NCBI GenBank assembly: GCA_963746885.1 | Contig: CAVVDM010000014.1 | Coordinates: 124,001 to 188,000, forward strand | Direction: 5' to 3' | DNA: 64,000 bases | Origin: DATARH01 sp963746885 | Lineage (GTDB): Bacteria; Pseudomonadota; Alphaproteobacteria; ATCC43930; CGMCC-115725 | In this document: piece by piece, positions 18,373 to 26,735 of the stretch | How positions within the stretch are numbered: the stretch's first letter is position 1 | How the letters are laid out: every line of letters begins with the position of its first letter | Notes under the pieces: model-generated | Databases searched by the model: none | What the model was told of the DNA's origin: nothing | Seen by the model: the letters and a program-made list of their open reading frames with translations, nothing else | Made by a program: the position numbers and the translations under genes

Positions 18373-19065
18373 TCAGGTTCCCGCGGCCGCTGCGACATTT
18401 CGCACCGTCACAGCCCGGTTCACCTGCCGGCCGACCGCATCGGCGGCTCTGCGGCTCGGGCGCGACCGAGCGACGCAGCGCGTGTCGCCGGTCAGCGTCG
18501 AAATCGCCGCGCGGCGGGGGAAGCGCTGTTCTGCCCGGCGCAGCGCGGCGGGCTCGGACATGACGATCTCCGCCTGGCGGTCGGGGACAACCCCCATCAG
18601 CCGACGCAGCGCGTCGCGCCCGCGCGACAGCCGCGATCGGACCGTGCCGATCGGCACGTCGAGAACCTCGGCGACCTCCTCGTAGCGCATCCCCTCCAGC
18701 CCCACCAACAGGATGACGGAGCGCTGCTCTTCCGGCAGTTTCGCGAGGGCACGATCGAGATCGCGCAGTTCGAGACGCTTTCCCTGGTGCGGCGCGCAGG
18801 TCAGCAGCGGCTCCGTCTCGCTCAGCCCGACCGCGGCGCCCTCGCGCACCGCGCGGCGCACCTGGTTCACATACTGGTTGTGCAGGATGGTAAAGAGCCA
18901 GGCGCGCAGGTCGGTTCCCTGCTGCCACAGATGCAACTTCCCCAACGCCCGTGTCAGACAATCCTGCACGAGGTCGTCCGCCGTGGTAATGTCGCGCGTC
19001 AGCGCGCGGGCGTAGCGCCGCAGCCGCGGGATCTCCGCCTCGATGCTGCGATGGATGTCGGCCAC
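18373..19065 (-). CDS. ECF-type RNA polymerase sigma factor
   Basis: This 230-residue protein has a sigma-70 region 2 (RRYARALTRDITTADDLVQD, then TRALGKLHLW and LRAWLFTILHNQYVNQVRR). Region 4 follows, with LDRALAKLPEEQRSVILLV and the helix-turn-helix MRYEEVAEVLDVPIGTVRSR. The start is a GTG at 19065 with GGAGG five bases upstream. The last 60 or so residues extend beyond a normal ECF sigma (about 170-190 residues) and are basic, with no clear fold. No anti-sigma gene is adjacent. It is divergent from an OmpR-type regulator gene across a 216-base shared control region. Confidence 0.9.
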   Translation of the reverse strand: MADIHRSIEAEIPRLRRYARALTRDITTADDLVQDCLTRALGKLHLWQQGTDLRAWLFTILHNQYVNQVRRAVREGAAVGLSETEPLLTCAPHQGKRLELRDLDRALAKLPEEQRSVILLVGLEGMRYEEVAEVLDVPIGTVRSRLSRGRDALRRLMGVVPDRQAEIVMSEPAALRRAEQRFPRRAAISTLTGDTRCVARSRPSRRAADAVGRQVNRAVTVRNVAAAAGT

Positions 19066-19161
19066 AAATTCCTCCGCTCATCGCGATCGGCCGCGCCGAT
19101 CCAGACAGCCCGGACTCTAGCGGCGCGCCGTAATCCGTTGATGTCAGCGGTTGGGGTTTTG

Positions 19162-19176
19162 TGTAAGAAATTGTAA
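19162..19176 (+). promoter_or_regulatory. Possible OmpR-family operator: TGTAA direct repeat
   Basis: TGTAA occurs at 19162-19166 and again at 19172-19176, exactly 10 bases (one helical turn) apart, inside an AT-rich patch of an otherwise GC-rich divergent intergenic region. Direct 5-base repeats at this spacing are the usual form of OmpR/CpxR/PhoB-type boxes. The adjacent OmpR-type gene is the obvious candidate binder, possibly controlling itself and the ECF sigma gene. This is inferred from sequence pattern only. Confidence 0.45.
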
Positions 19177-19281
19177 CCATCTCGGGGGTTTTCGTATGTC
19201 GCGACAACGGCTTCGGTCGTTCTGCTTCGATGTCGGCATGACCGGCCTCGGCGCCGCCGGGGCGGCGCAGGATCGCCGCGC

Positions 19282-20001
19282 ATGAGCCAGACCGCGCATA
19301 TTCTCGTGGTTGACGATCAGCAGGAGATCTGCGACGTCGTCGCGGAGTACCTGACGGGCGAGGACTACCGGGTGTCGATCGCACATGACGGCGTCGGCAT
19401 GCGGCGCGTGCTCGGACAGTCGCCGGCCGATCTCGTCATCCTCGACCTTATGCTGCCGGGCGAGGACGGGCTGACGTTGGCGCGCTCGCTGCGCAGCGAA
19501 TCCGGCATCGGGATCATCATCCTCACCGGGCGCGGCGAGACGGTCGACCGGATCATCGGCCTCGAGATGGGGGCCGACGACTACCTGCCCAAGCCGTTTC
19601 ATCTGCGGGAATTGCTGGCGCGCGTCAAAAGCGTGCTGCGCCGCGTCCAGAGCCGCGACGGCGACGCCCCGCAGCCGGCGCGCTCGCAGGCCCGTTTCGC
19701 CGGCTGGAACCTCGACCTGGCGAGCCGCGAGCTGATGTCACCCGGCGGCCAGGAAGTGCGGCTGACCACCGGTGAGTTCGACCTGCTCGCGGCGTTCGTC
19801 AACAATCCGAACCAGGTCCTCTCCCGCGACCGGCTGCTCGACCTGGCGCGCAACCGTGAGGCCGGACCGTTCGACCGCACGATCGACGTGCAGGTCGGTC
19901 GGCTGCGCCGCAAGCTTGAGGACGATCCGCAGAAGCCGGGTCTGATCAAGACGGTGCGCGGCAGCGGCTACATCTTCACGCCGTCTGTCGACTTGAGCTG
20001 A
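19282..20001 (+). CDS. OmpR-family response regulator (no adjacent kinase)
   Basis: This 239-residue protein has a receiver domain (about 5-120). Its acidic pair is in LVVDDQQE, its phosphoacceptor Asp in LVILDLMLPGEDG, its Thr in IIILTGRG and its Lys in LPKPFHLREL. A winged-helix DNA-binding domain (about 145-235) ends VRGSGYIFTP. It should activate or repress genes after phosphorylation by a histidine kinase. No kinase gene is adjacent; the divergent neighbour is an ECF sigma factor. Confidence 0.93.
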   Translation: MSQTAHILVVDDQQEICDVVAEYLTGEDYRVSIAHDGVGMRRVLGQSPADLVILDLMLPGEDGLTLARSLRSESGIGIIILTGRGETVDRIIGLEMGADDYLPKPFHLRELLARVKSVLRRVQSRDGDAPQPARSQARFAGWNLDLASRELMSPGGQEVRLTTGEFDLLAAFVNNPNQVLSRDRLLDLARNREAGPFDRTIDVQVGRLRRKLEDDPQKPGLIKTVRGSGYIFTPSVDLS

Positions 20002-20041
20002 GCGGCACCGCGGCGACAGGGCACCGACGGCGCGGGCGGAG

Positions 20042-21184
20042 ATGATGGCAACGACGCTTCTCGGCGTGGCGGCGGCTGCGACGTGGCTCTACCTGATCGC
20101 TGGCCGAGGCCGGTTCTGGTGGGTGCGGCACGATCCGCTGCCGGCCGCGGCGGCGGAGCGCTCGGTTGTCGCGGTGATCCCGGCGCGCGACGAGGCGGCG
20201 GTGATCGAACGGGCGATCGCCTCGCTGTTCGCGCAGCGCTATCCCGCGCCGCTGCACATCGTCGTCGTCGACGACCACAGCAGCGACGGCACCGCCGCGG
20301 CGGTGGCGCGGGCGGCGACGGCGGCCGGCGGCGTCGAGCGGCTGACCCTCGCCGCTGCGGAGCCGGTGCCGGCCGGCTGGACGGGCAAGCTCTGGGCGGT
20401 GCACCAGGGCGTCGCGATTGCCCGCCGATGGCAGCCCGACTACCTGCTGCTGACCGACGCCGACATCGTCCACGCCCCCGACAATCTTGCCGAACTCGTC
20501 GCGCGCGCCGAAGGCGGCGGCTACGACCTCGTGTCGCTGATGGTTCGGCTCAATTGCCGCAGCGCGTGGGAGCGGCTGCTGATCCCGGCCTTCGTGTTCT
20601 TCTTCTTCAAGCTGTATCCGCCTCGCTTCGTCGCCAACCCGCGGCGGCGCACGGCGGCGGCGGCGGGGGGCTGCATGCTGATCCGCCGCGCGACCCTCGA
20701 GCGGGTCGGCGGCATCGCTGCCATCCGGCACGAGATCATCGACGATTGCGCCCTGGCGCGGCGGGTCAAGGAGGTCGGCGCGGTGTGGCTTGGCGCTGCC
20801 CGCGACACCTGCAGCATCCGCGAATACCACTCGTGGCGGCCGATCTGGGACATGATCGCGCGCACCGCCTTTGCCCAGCTCAACTACTCGGCGCTCGCGC
20901 TACTCGGCACGGTCGCGGCGATGGCGCTGATCTATCTCGCGCCGCCGCTTCTCGTCCTGACAGGTTCGGGCTGGGGCCAGGTCCTCGGCGCGGCGGCGTG
21001 GCTCGGCATGAGCCTCGCCTTCCTGCCGATCCTCAGGAGCTATCGCTGCCCGGCGGTGCTGGCGCCGCTGTTGCCGGCGATCGCGCTGTTCTATACGGCG
21101 GCGACCGTCGCATCAGCGGTCCTCTACTGGCGCGGCCGCGGCGGCAATTGGAAGGGCCGGTTCCAGGCGGCGCCGATCCGTTGA
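20042..21184 (+). CDS. hpnB: Family 2 glycosyltransferase, HpnB type (hopanoid-associated)
   Basis: This 380-residue membrane-bound glycosyltransferase begins with a membrane helix. The GT-A core follows: AVIPARDEAAVIERAI, VVVDDHSSDGTAA and the donor-binding LLLTDADIVHAPDNL. Acceptor-side elements include GGCMLIRRATLERVGG and CALARRVK. Three or four C-terminal membrane helices complete the HpnB arrangement. HpnB genes are usually found with hopanoid genes and may glycosylate a lipid. No squalene-hopene cyclase is in this window, but a sterol desaturase-like gene converges on it, overlapping its 3' end by 72 bases. Confidence 0.85.
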   Translation: MMATTLLGVAAAATWLYLIAGRGRFWWVRHDPLPAAAAERSVVAVIPARDEAAVIERAIASLFAQRYPAPLHIVVVDDHSSDGTAAAVARAATAAGGVERLTLAAAEPVPAGWTGKLWAVHQGVAIARRWQPDYLLLTDADIVHAPDNLAELVARAEGGGYDLVSLMVRLNCRSAWERLLIPAFVFFFFKLYPPRFVANPRRRTAAAAGGCMLIRRATLERVGGIAAIRHEIIDDCALARRVKEVGAVWLGAARDTCSIREYHSWRPIWDMIARTAFAQLNYSALALLGTVAAMALIYLAPPLLVLTGSGWGQVLGAAAWLGMSLAFLPILRSYRCPAVLAPLLPAIALFYTAATVASAVLYWRGRGGNWKGRFQAAPIR

Positions 21185-22198
21185 GGCGTCGCGCGACAGC
21201 GCGGCAACAAAGCCGGGCCGCCGGCGGTCGCTGAGGCGCGCCAATTCCCCGCCGAGACGGCGGAACCCTTCGAGCTGATGACGCAGATAGCCACAGCCGA
21301 TGGCCGGGCCGGCCAGCGCCGCCACCCCGGTCGGCGGAAACCCGGGATCGCGCCGCCAGGTCCCGAACACAACGTCCCACACCGGCAGGATCACCGCGAA
21401 GTTGCAGCCCCTCGTGCGGTCGAAGGGCGCGCGCGCGTGCTCGATCGCGTGGTGCAGCCGGTGATAGTGCGGGCCGACCACGAGCGGCGTGAAGAGGCGG
21501 CCGAAATCAAGCCGCAGATTAGTGTGCGACAGGCTCTCGATCAGGCGGAAGACAATCAAAACCAGCGGAAATTCCTCCGGCGCGACGCCGATCACCAGGG
21601 CCAACGTGGCGCTCCACGCCCCGGCCAGCAGATCGTCGAGCAGGTGGTTGCGGTCGTCCGACCACAGCGTCATCTGCCGCTGGTCGTGATGCAGGCTGTG
21701 CAAGGCCCACCACCACCGCACCCGATGCTGCAGCCGGTGGCGCCAGTATTCGCCGAAATCGAGCACCACGATGTAGGCGAGGAAGGTGGCGAACGGCCAG
21801 CCGCGCAGCGGCGGAAGCAGCTGCTCGAGGGCCGGCGGAATGTAGCCCTCGAAGCGCAGAGAGCCGTCGATCGCCGCGCTGATCGGGGTCAGCAGCAGGA
21901 ACAGGATCGCCGGCACGACGCCCAGCCGGTGCACCAGCGTATAGACAACGTCGGTGCGCACGGCCCGCCGCTCCGCCCAATGCGTGCGCCGCCGCTCGAC
22001 CGGGCGCCACAATTCGAGCGGCCGCAGCAGGACGTAGGCCAACGCAATCTCGATCGCGCCGTACAGGGCAAGCCCGACGCCGTCGAACACGCTCTCGGCC
22101 CAATCCATCAAGCCGAGATGATAGAGCGCCGGCTGGACCGTCCCCTCGAAGATGGCGCCCTGCACCTGCTCGGCCAGCCGCAGCGCCCCGTCCATCAT
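21113..22198 (-). CDS. Sterol desaturase/fatty acid hydroxylase family membrane enzyme
   Basis: This 361-residue protein has several membrane helices and the histidine clusters of the family: EYWRHRLQH, HSLHHD (as ALHSLHHDQRQMT) and HYHRLHH. These bind a di-iron centre that hydroxylates or desaturates lipids. A tail of about 60 residues after the last conserved segment is Arg/Ala-rich and reads antisense over the last 72 bases of hpnB. The tail could be an artefact of another undetected frame break or a real overlap. The substrate is unknown; proximity to hpnB suggests membrane lipid or hopanoid modification. Confidence 0.87.
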   Translation of the reverse strand: MMDGALRLAEQVQGAIFEGTVQPALYHLGLMDWAESVFDGVGLALYGAIEIALAYVLLRPLELWRPVERRRTHWAERRAVRTDVVYTLVHRLGVVPAILFLLLTPISAAIDGSLRFEGYIPPALEQLLPPLRGWPFATFLAYIVVLDFGEYWRHRLQHRVRWWWALHSLHHDQRQMTLWSDDRNHLLDDLLAGAWSATLALVIGVAPEEFPLVLIVFRLIESLSHTNLRLDFGRLFTPLVVGPHYHRLHHAIEHARAPFDRTRGCNFAVILPVWDVVFGTWRRDPGFPPTGVAALAGPAIGCGYLRHQLEGFRRLGGELARLSDRRRPGFVAALSRDASTDRRRLEPALPIAAAAAPVEDR

Positions 22199-22225
22199 CG
22201 CGCCCTCGCGGAAATCTGCCGGTCC

Positions 22226-23218
22226 CTAATCCACAAAAATCCCGTGCGGCGACCGGCCTACCGGGATCGTCGTCTTGAGCGTGCCGGTGGCGCGGTCGAT
22301 CACGTCGATCGAGGCCCGCCAACGCCCGGTTGCCCACAGCTCCTTGCCGTCCGGGGTCAGCGCCATGTCGTCCGGCCCGCCCGGTGCCGTCAGGGTGGCG
22401 GTGACGGCGAGGGTGTCCGGGTCAAGCACCGAGATCGTGCCGGCCACGCGGTTCGAAACAAACAGCGCCTTGCCGTCGGGCGACAGCAGGAAATTGTGGG
22501 CGCCGCGTCCGGTCTGGATCTGGCGAAGCACCGTGCCGTTGCTCGGATCGACGACGGCGACGTGGTCCGAGCCCATGACCCCCACCAGAACCTCGCCGTT
22601 TGGCCGCACCAACACCCCCGCCGGCTGGCGCCCGACCGGGGCGGTCCACAGCGTCTTGCCCGAGGCGAGGTCGATCGCGGTCAGGTTGTTGGTGCCCTGC
22701 AATGTGATGAAGACAGTGCGGCTGTCGCGCGAGAACGCGATATGGCTCGGCATCGTTGGCGCCGGCAGACGGTGGACCAGCTGATAGGTTGTGCCGTTGT
22801 AGATGTCGATGCGGTCGAGCCGCAGCGAGGTCGCGACAAACCATTTCGCGTCGGGGCTGAAGCCGATCTGGTAGGGATCGCTGGCCTCCCGCCGTTCCTT
22901 GATGGCGTCGTCGTTCGGATCGAGGAAGATCAGCTCGTTGCCGCCCGACATCGCCACGATCAGGCGCTTGCGGTCCGGCGTCAGCATCAGGTGATGCGGG
23001 CCGCGCCCGATATAGGTGCGCGAGATCTCTTTATACGTCGTGGTGTCGATCAGGCTCAGCGAATTGTCGTCCGAGTTCAGCACCACCGCGTTCTTGGCGA
23101 GGGCCGGAATCGCCATGGCGCCGGCAAGGAGGAGCAGCGCACACAGACCCGCGGCAAGAACGCTTGCCGCGGCGGGGCCGCACAAAGAGGCGCATGAGAC
23201 GACGCGACGCACGACCAC
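22226..23218 (-). CDS. Secreted YVTN/seven-bladed beta-propeller repeat protein
   Basis: This 330-residue protein has a signal peptide (hydrophobic segment about 18-38, cleavage near PALAK). A series of about 40-residue propeller repeats follows, with recurring motifs such as LTPDRKRLIV, FSPDAKWFVA, LSPDGKALFVSN, LTPDGKELWATG and the final PHGIFVD. It resembles the YVTN family and the d1-domain fold but has no heme-binding motif visible. It is periplasmic; function is unknown. It is on the same strand as the ATP synthase cluster, 44 bases after atpF, but is probably not functionally linked. Confidence 0.82.
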   Translation of the reverse strand: MVVRRVVSCASLCGPAAASVLAAGLCALLLLAGAMAIPALAKNAVVLNSDDNSLSLIDTTTYKEISRTYIGRGPHHLMLTPDRKRLIVAMSGGNELIFLDPNDDAIKERREASDPYQIGFSPDAKWFVATSLRLDRIDIYNGTTYQLVHRLPAPTMPSHIAFSRDSRTVFITLQGTNNLTAIDLASGKTLWTAPVGRQPAGVLVRPNGEVLVGVMGSDHVAVVDPSNGTVLRQIQTGRGAHNFLLSPDGKALFVSNRVAGTISVLDPDTLAVTATLTAPGGPDDMALTPDGKELWATGRWRASIDVIDRATGTLKTTIPVGRSPHGIFVD

Positions 23219-23262
23219 ACCGACCTTCCACTCAGCGGAGAGGTCCGCAGAACCTGTTTCCC

Positions 23263-23751
23263 CTAGCGCAACCGCTGCGGCAAGGCCGCGATCGCGGCAT
23301 CGAGCATGGCGCCGCTGCGCGCCTCGTTCAGCCCCGACTCGATGACGTCGCGCGCCGCAGCCACCGCGACATCGACAGCGACTTCGCGGATTTCGTCGAC
23401 GGCCTTGGCCTCGGCCTGCGCGATGCGTTCCTCGGCCAGGCGCTGGCGTCGCGCCAGGGCCTGCTCGAGGTCGCGTCCGGATTGCACGGTGATGCGCTCC
23501 GCCTCTTCCTGGGCGTGGGTGATGATCGCCTGTGCCTCGGCCGCTGCCTCGCGCTCCTTCTTCTGGTATTGGGCGAGAAGCTGCTCGGCCTCCTCACGCA
23601 GCCGGCGCGCCTCGGCAAGCTCGTCGCGGATCCGCTCAGCGCGCGCGTCAAGGCTGCCGAGCAGCGCCTTGCGCCCCGGCTTCCAGACCACCGCGATGAA
23701 GATCACCGCGGCAACCGCGACCCAGAATTCGGGATCGTGAAACAAATGCAT
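23263..23751 (-). CDS. atpF: F0F1 ATP synthase subunit b
   Basis: This 162-residue protein has one N-terminal membrane helix (FWVAVAAVIFIAVVW) followed by a long charged helix rich in Ala, Glu and Arg (LAEARRLREEAEQLLAQYQKK). This is the peripheral-stalk b subunit. Its ATG overlaps the stop of the upstream b' gene (TGATG), so translation is coupled. It is the last gene of atpI-B-E-G-F. The F1 genes (atpHAGDC) are elsewhere, as usual in alphaproteobacteria. Confidence 0.93.
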   Translation of the reverse strand: MHLFHDPEFWVAVAAVIFIAVVWKPGRKALLGSLDARAERIRDELAEARRLREEAEQLLAQYQKKEREAAAEAQAIITHAQEEAERITVQSGRDLEQALARRQRLAEERIAQAEAKAVDEIREVAVDVAVAAARDVIESGLNEARSGAMLDAAIAALPQRLR

Positions 23752-24245
23752 CAGCCGGCCCGCCCGGCGAGCGCGCCATCGACCGCCGCCACCATCGTGG
23801 CCGCGTCGGGAGCCGAGCCGGTCAATTTCTCGACCATCGCGCGACCGACATCGACGGCAACGCCGCGCACCTCGGCAAGCGCCTGATCCTTGCTGCCCGC
23901 GATGCGTCGCTCGGCGGCCTCTATCTGCTGCCCGAGCGTCACCGCGAGCGCGCGCTGGCGCTCGGCGGCTTCGGCCGCCATGTGCTCGGCCGCCGCGCGC
24001 AGTGTCGCCTGCGCCTCATTGCGCGCCGTTGCCAGTGCCTTCTCGTAGGCGCCGAGCACGTTTTCCGCCTCGGTTTTGAGTTCGCCGGCGCGGCCGAGAT
24101 CGGCGTCGAGCCGCTCGCGGCGTGCCTCGATCGCCCGCCCGACCTGCGGCACGGCGATGCCGCGCATCAGCAGGAACAGGACGAGGAATGTCACCCCAAG
24201 CCAGAACAGCTGCGGTGCGAAAACGGCTGGATCGAGTTGCGGCAT
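23751..24245 (-). CDS. atpG: F0F1 ATP synthase subunit b'
   Basis: This 164-residue protein begins MPQLDPAVFAPQLFWLGVTF, the typical b' opening, with one membrane helix and the conserved ALPxV-like IAVPQVGRAIEARRERLDADL. A long stalk helix follows. It pairs with b in the peripheral stalk. Having a separate b' gene is typical of photosynthetic and alphaproteobacterial ATP synthases. Confidence 0.92.
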   Translation of the reverse strand: MPQLDPAVFAPQLFWLGVTFLVLFLLMRGIAVPQVGRAIEARRERLDADLGRAGELKTEAENVLGAYEKALATARNEAQATLRAAAEHMAAEAAERQRALAVTLGQQIEAAERRIAGSKDQALAEVRGVAVDVGRAMVEKLTGSAPDAATMVAAVDGALAGRAG

Positions 24246-24270
24246 GGCGCGGCGCCCGGCCCGACGCGGC

Positions 24271-24498
24271 CTAGACCGCGTAGAGCACGAGAAACGCGAT
24301 CAGCAGGGCGTAGAGCGCCACCGCCTCGGTCAACGCGAAGCCCAGCATGCCGATGCCGAACACTTGGTCGCGCGCCGCCGGGTTACGGGCGATCGAGCTG
24401 ACCAGCGTTGCGAAAATGTTGCCGATGCCAACGCCGGCACCGGCGACGCCGATTGCCGCCAAACCGGCGCCGATCATTTTCGCGGAGGTTGGGTCCAT
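24271..24498 (-). CDS. atpE: F0F1 ATP synthase subunit c
   Basis: This 75-residue hairpin proteolipid has two membrane helices joined by the polar loop RNPAARDQVF. The ion-binding Glu is in the second helix (GFALTEAVALYALLIAFLV). The glycine-rich first helix (GAGLAAIGVAGAGVGIGNIF) is typical of proton-translocating c rings. It is in the standard position between atpB and atpG. Confidence 0.96.
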   Translation of the reverse strand: MDPTSAKMIGAGLAAIGVAGAGVGIGNIFATLVSSIARNPAARDQVFGIGMLGFALTEAVALYALLIAFLVLYAV

Positions 24499-24550
24499 AG
24501 CGTATTCCTTTGCTTGGTCGTTGCAGAGCGGATGGCGATGTCGGACGCGG

Positions 24551-25294
24551 TCAGTGCAGATGGATCGCGTCGTGCAGATAGAGACAGGTCAGGATCGTGA
24601 ACACATAAGCCTGCAGGGCGCACACGATGATTTCCAGCGCAAACATCGCGACGTTGATCGCGATCGGCAGGACGCCGAAGATCCCGAGGGTGATCGTGAA
24701 GCCGGCGAACACCGCCATCATCGTGTGGCCGGCCATCATGTTGGCGAACAGCCGGATCGACAGGCTCACCGGCCGCGACAGATAGGAGATGATCTCGATC
24801 GGCACCAGCACCGGCGCCATGAACACCGGCGCTCCCGGCGGGAAGAAGAATCTAAAGAAATGGAAACCGTGGCGCACGAACGCGACCACCGTAACCGTAA
24901 AAAATACGAACAGGGCCAGCGCCAATGTGACGACGATCTGTCCGGTGACGGTAAAACTGTAGGGAATGAGGCCAAGAAAATTGCCGAATAAAACGAACAT
25001 GAAAATCGAAAACACCAGCGGAAAGTATTCGATGCCATCATGGCCGACGTTTTCACGTACCATATTGGCGACGAATTCGTAGCATAATTCGGCGACCGAT
25101 TGCAGTCTCCCGGGTATCAGCGCGGCCCGGCGCGTCGTGCCGAGCAACAGCAGCATGATCGCCGCGACGACAATCGTCATCAGCAGGGCTGAGTTTGTAT
25201 AGGAGATATCGACCGAGCCGATGTGGAGCGACACCAGCGGCTTGATCACGAACTGCTCGAGAGGAGCGCTTACTTCCGCCACGTTCTTCCCCAA
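24551..25294 (-). CDS. atpB: F0F1 ATP synthase subunit a
   Basis: This 247-residue polytopic protein contains the conserved proton-channel helix with the essential Arg (SLSIRLFANMMAGHTMMAVF) and the upstream EIISYLSRPVSL. The N-terminal QFVIKPLVSLHIGSVDISYTN is typical of the alphaproteobacterial form. It forms the stator half-channels against the c ring. Confidence 0.96.
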   Translation of the reverse strand: MGKNVAEVSAPLEQFVIKPLVSLHIGSVDISYTNSALLMTIVVAAIMLLLLGTTRRAALIPGRLQSVAELCYEFVANMVRENVGHDGIEYFPLVFSIFMFVLFGNFLGLIPYSFTVTGQIVVTLALALFVFFTVTVVAFVRHGFHFFRFFFPPGAPVFMAPVLVPIEIISYLSRPVSLSIRLFANMMAGHTMMAVFAGFTITLGIFGVLPIAINVAMFALEIIVCALQAYVFTILTCLYLHDAIHLH

Positions 25295-25322
25295 CCTTGC
25301 CCTGCCGCGTGAAGCGGCGCCC

Positions 25323-25652
25323 TCATCTGCGGCGGTTTGCCGGCGGGCCGCCGCGGCCCATGCCCTGCGCCGCTCGAAACACGTTCACAACCCCCGCCGC
25401 GCTTCCCAGGAAAAACCCCAGGATCAACCCCCAAGGCCGCGTCCCGATATAGCGATCGGCCAACCACCCCAAGGCCAAGCCGACACAAAGCGCGGCGAGG
25501 AGTTCGATGCCGATGCGCAGGCCGAACCCGAGCGCCCCGCCCGCCGTCGCATCGTCGCGACCGGCCGATCGCTCCAGGCCCGCCCGCGAGCGCGCCTCGT
25601 CGATCTCTTCGCCGATCCGCCGCAACGGGTCGGGTGGCTCGCTCTCACTCAT
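25323..25652 (-). CDS. atpI: ATP synthase-associated protein AtpI
   Basis: This small membrane protein of about 109 residues has an N-terminal charged segment (PPDPLRRIGEEIDEARSR) and two hydrophobic helices with the motif GLALGWLADRYIGTRPWGLILG, characteristic of AtpI/Atp1. AtpI assists c-ring assembly or Mg/Ca handling but is not part of the enzyme. The start at 25652 gives the usual length; ATG 25670 is possible, and the open frame to 25748 has an unconvincing Arg-rich N-terminus. It is the first gene of the F0 operon. Confidence 0.85.
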   Translation of the reverse strand: MSESEPPDPLRRIGEEIDEARSRAGLERSAGRDDATAGGALGFGLRIGIELLAALCVGLALGWLADRYIGTRPWGLILGFFLGSAAGVVNVFRAAQGMGRGGPPANRRR

Positions 25653-25776
25653 TTCCGGACGCGCAGCCATCCTCGCCGGCCGGTGTCGGCCGGAGCGGCG
25701 CGCACCATAGTGAGCCCCCGGCGCCCTGTCAAACGGAAGGCGCGGCAAATTGCAGGCACTGCAAGCGCGAGTCGAG

Positions 25777-26559
25777 TCAGCGCTTTTCCGCCGCCAGAAT
25801 CGCCACCGGGTACGCGTAGCGCAGCGCCTCGCCGTCGCGCCCGACCGGGATGCCGAGCCGGTCGTCGTCGATCGAGGCCATGAACAGCTCGATGATTTTG
25901 CGCTCGTCGCCCGGGTTGGGGAAGGAGCGCGCCAGCAGGTTCGTCACCGTATCGCGCAGCTCGGCAAAGCGCTCGCGGGGCTCGCCGAGCCCGGCCGCGT
26001 GGAACAGACCCTTCAGCTCGGCCAGAGCCAGGCAGCGCGTATGCGACGGGTCGCGCAGCAATTCGAGCCGGTTGAACTCGGCGGCTTTCCGGGCATCGGC
26101 GGAGGCGTAGGTATCGACAACGACGACCCGGCCGGCCGGCGCGCAGACGCGCACCATCTCGCGGAACACCGCCGGCGGGTCGGGAAAATGATGCACGGCA
26201 AAGCGCGTCACGACGATCGTAAATGCGCCGTCCGGGTAGGGCAGGCGGGTGACGTCGCCCTCGCGCCAGGTCACGTTCGCAATGCCCTGCTCGATGGCGT
26301 GAACGCCGGCGCGGTCGAGCATCGCCGGGGTCATGTCGATCCCGGTCGCGTGTCGTACATGCCGCGCGAAGGCGCACACGACGATACCGCCGCCGCACGC
26401 GACGTCGAGCACCGTGTCGTCGGGGCCGGCATCGGCGGCCTCGACAATCGTCCGCAGCGCGGCCGCGTCGGCGATCGGCGCGGCGGTGCTGAACGGCGTC
26501 GCCTGGCGGGTGAACTGGTCGCGGATCAGGTCGCTGTGCGCGGTCTCGGTCATTCCCAA
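25777..26559 (-). CDS. Class I SAM-dependent methyltransferase
   Basis: This 260-residue cytoplasmic enzyme has a Rossmann-like methyltransferase fold. Motif I is VLDVACGGGIVVCAF, the acidic motif is GIDMTPAML, the following motif is VTWREGDVTRLPYPDGAF and the motif IV area is RFAVHHFPDP. It resembles the UbiE/COQ5 and MenG-like small-molecule group. The substrate is not evident. The start may be at codon 3 (a second Met). It stands alone between the ATP synthase operon and the TM2 gene. Confidence 0.87.
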   Translation of the reverse strand: MGMTETAHSDLIRDQFTRQATPFSTAAPIADAAALRTIVEAADAGPDDTVLDVACGGGIVVCAFARHVRHATGIDMTPAMLDRAGVHAIEQGIANVTWREGDVTRLPYPDGAFTIVVTRFAVHHFPDPPAVFREMVRVCAPAGRVVVVDTYASADARKAAEFNRLELLRDPSHTRCLALAELKGLFHAAGLGEPRERFAELRDTVTNLLARSFPNPGDERKIIELFMASIDDDRLGIPVGRDGEALRYAYPVAILAAEKR

Positions 26560-26735
26560 CCCCGAATGGAAGCGGCGCGAGATTGCGTCCTCGACGCGCT
26601 CGCCGCAATGACAACGATGTCAGTACCATGCAGCGCGAGCTCCCGCGGCCCTGCGAAGGCAACGAACGGTGGCAGCCTTGCGGGCGCAACCTTGGTGCGA
26701 TATTCTGTCGCGCGAAAAAAAAGGGAGATATGCCC

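Noticed and set aside
21278..23197. A 639-codon plus-strand open frame
   Set aside because: It is antisense to the sterol desaturase-like and beta-propeller genes, both strongly supported; its product is compositionally artificial.
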